In this document: positions 63,379 to 64,000 of the stretch, piece after piece
Position numbering within the stretch: position 1 is the first letter of the stretch
Layout: the number at the start of each line of letters is the position of its first letter
DNA from: an uncultured Paracoccaceae bacterium
GTDB taxonomy: Bacteria > Pseudomonadota > Alphaproteobacteria > Rhodobacterales > Rhodobacteraceae
NCBI GenBank assembly: GCA_947492825.1
Contig: CANLNT010000002.1
Coordinates: 690,501-754,500, forward strand
Direction: 5' to 3'
Length of the DNA: 64,000 bases
Position numbers and translations under genes: made by a program
The notes under the pieces: model-generated
Database searches by the model: none
The model's input: the letters and a program-made list of their open reading frames with translations, nothing else
What the model was told of the DNA's origin: nothing

Positions 63379-64000
63379 ATGAGACTTTCATCACCAATCC
63401 ACACGCTTAAGCGGCAAGCAAAATTGCTGGCGCGCGACAGTGACATCAGGCTTCACGAAGCACTGAACCAAATCGCCACCAAAGAAGGGTTCAGGGACTG
63501 GAGCCACTTGGCGTCCAGTACGTCCAAAGCGACCACAGCCGCCGACATCATGAGCCAGCTCAACCCGGGCGATATGATGCTGATCGGTGCGCGCCCCGGC
63601 CACGGCAAGACCCTTTTGGGGCTGGAACTGATTGCGTTGGCAGAAAAGAAAAGTCGCGTCGGCTACGTTTTCTCATTGGACTATAATGAAGCGGACGTCT
63701 GGGACAGGATTGAAAAACTTGGTTTCGATCGGCAGAAATCTGACTGTCAAATCGTTGTTGATACATCGGACGACATCTGCGCGGCACATATCATTGAACG
63801 CCTGAGCAATGCGTCGCATCAAGCACTCGCTGTAGTCGATTACCTGCAGCTTTTGGATCAAAAGCGAAGCAATCCTTCGCTTGCGGTCCAAGTTCGGGCG
63901 CTGAAGGCATTTGCCATCGCGCGCGGGGCGATTATCGTCATGATTTCGCAGGTTGATCGCGTTTTTGAGCTGTCTTCAAGTGTGATGCCATGCATTACGG
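63379..64000 (+). CDS. DnaB-helicase-like P-loop ATPase, 3' end cut by window edge
   Basis: The open frame starts at ATG 63379, six bases after a full AAAGGAGG ribosome site, and runs off the window; 207 residues are visible. A short N-terminal domain (about 1-47) of the type KRQAKLLARDSDIRLHEALNQ...GFRDWSHLA is followed by a RecA/DnaB-type core. Walker A is GARPGHGKT at 70-78, Walker B LAVVDYLQL at about 150-158, and a sensor strand VMISQVDR lies at 187-194. DnaB's own N-terminal primase-binding domain is missing, so this is not the replicative helicase. Its role is unknown; it may be a DnaB-C-only protein of a mobile or defence context beyond the window. Confidence 0.75.
   Translation, partial: MRLSSPIHTLKRQAKLLARDSDIRLHEALNQIATKEGFRDWSHLASSTSKATTAADIMSQLNPGDMMLIGARPGHGKTLLGLELIALAEKKSRVGYVFSLDYNEADVWDRIEKLGFDRQKSDCQIVVDTSDDICAAHIIERLSNASHQALAVVDYLQLLDQKRSNPSLAVQVRALKAFAIARGAIIVMISQVDRVFELSSSVMPCIT

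Overview
The window reads as a chromosomal segment of a marine alphaproteobacterium of the Roseobacter group (Rhodobacteraceae). The pointers are a CcrM GANTC methyltransferase, DUF4170, DUF2125 and DUF3576 proteins typical of alphaproteobacteria, a Roseobacter-style porin, TRAP and polyamine ABC transporters, and an lpxK/waaA/pmbA/inositol-phosphatase gene set. The species cannot be named from this sequence. I see no rRNA, tRNA, CRISPR array, phage module or intact insertion sequence.

Layout. (1) 1-6.4 kb: an unsaturated-uronate (pectin/alginate-type) catabolic locus. A TRAP transporter, kduD and kdgK run leftward and diverge from a GntR/FadR regulator and kduI; a palindromic operator lies between them. 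(2) 6.4-8.1 kb: a membrane-anchored winged-helix protein overlapping a small secreted protein, followed by an unrelated secreted protein on the other strand. (3) 8.2-19.3 kb: housekeeping and stress genes: rnhB, ccrM (three GANTC sites upstream), a BNR-repeat protein, a TetR-cupin-reductase operon, a methyltransferase, alkB, mutY, a DciA-like protein, a DsbA-like protein and a CoA-transferase. (4) 19.3-21.7 kb: lpxK, a divergent WaaA-like gene and DUF4170. The inositol monophosphatase and pmbA genes that I expect beside them lie 15 kb away at 36.3-38.4 kb. (5) The DNA between holds two accessory loci: a LacI-controlled alpha-L-rhamnosidase plus CUT1 sugar ABC transporter and aldo/keto reductase, and a polyamine-type ABC transporter divergent from a class III aminotransferase. 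(6) 38.6-49.4 kb: a long DUF4375 protein, a P-loop protein, two tandem DUF2125 envelope proteins, a short-chain dehydrogenase with an enoyl-CoA hydratase-like protein, an MFS exporter, DUF1992, an MscS channel and a flavoprotein. (7) 49.4-53.0 kb: a yjb-type exopolysaccharide locus (YjbH, a YjbF-like lipoprotein, two near-identical YjbE-like mini-proteins) behind a perfect palindrome. (8) 53.2-63.1 kb: leuS-lptE-holA, a DUF3576 lipoprotein, the porin, yggS-rluA, an aldehyde dehydrogenase and a 1-Cys peroxiredoxin. (9) The right edge cuts a DnaB-like ATPase gene.

How the parts work together. The first locus should import uronate breakdown products and turn 5-keto-4-deoxyuronate into 2-keto-3-deoxy-6-phosphogluconate for the Entner-Doudoroff pathway. 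The rhamnosidase lacks a signal peptide, so rhamnosides are probably imported whole by the adjacent ABC transporter and cut in the cytoplasm. Together with the polyamine locus and alkB, this fits a heterotroph living on algal polymers, amines and hydrocarbons. The least explained elements are the reversed-topology membrane winged-helix regulator, the WaaA-like protein that has lost canonical residues, the DUF2125 pair, the yjb cluster without a visible yjbG, and the truncated DnaB-like ATPase. All starts were chosen by eye from start codons, ribosome binding sites and overlaps; no database search was run.
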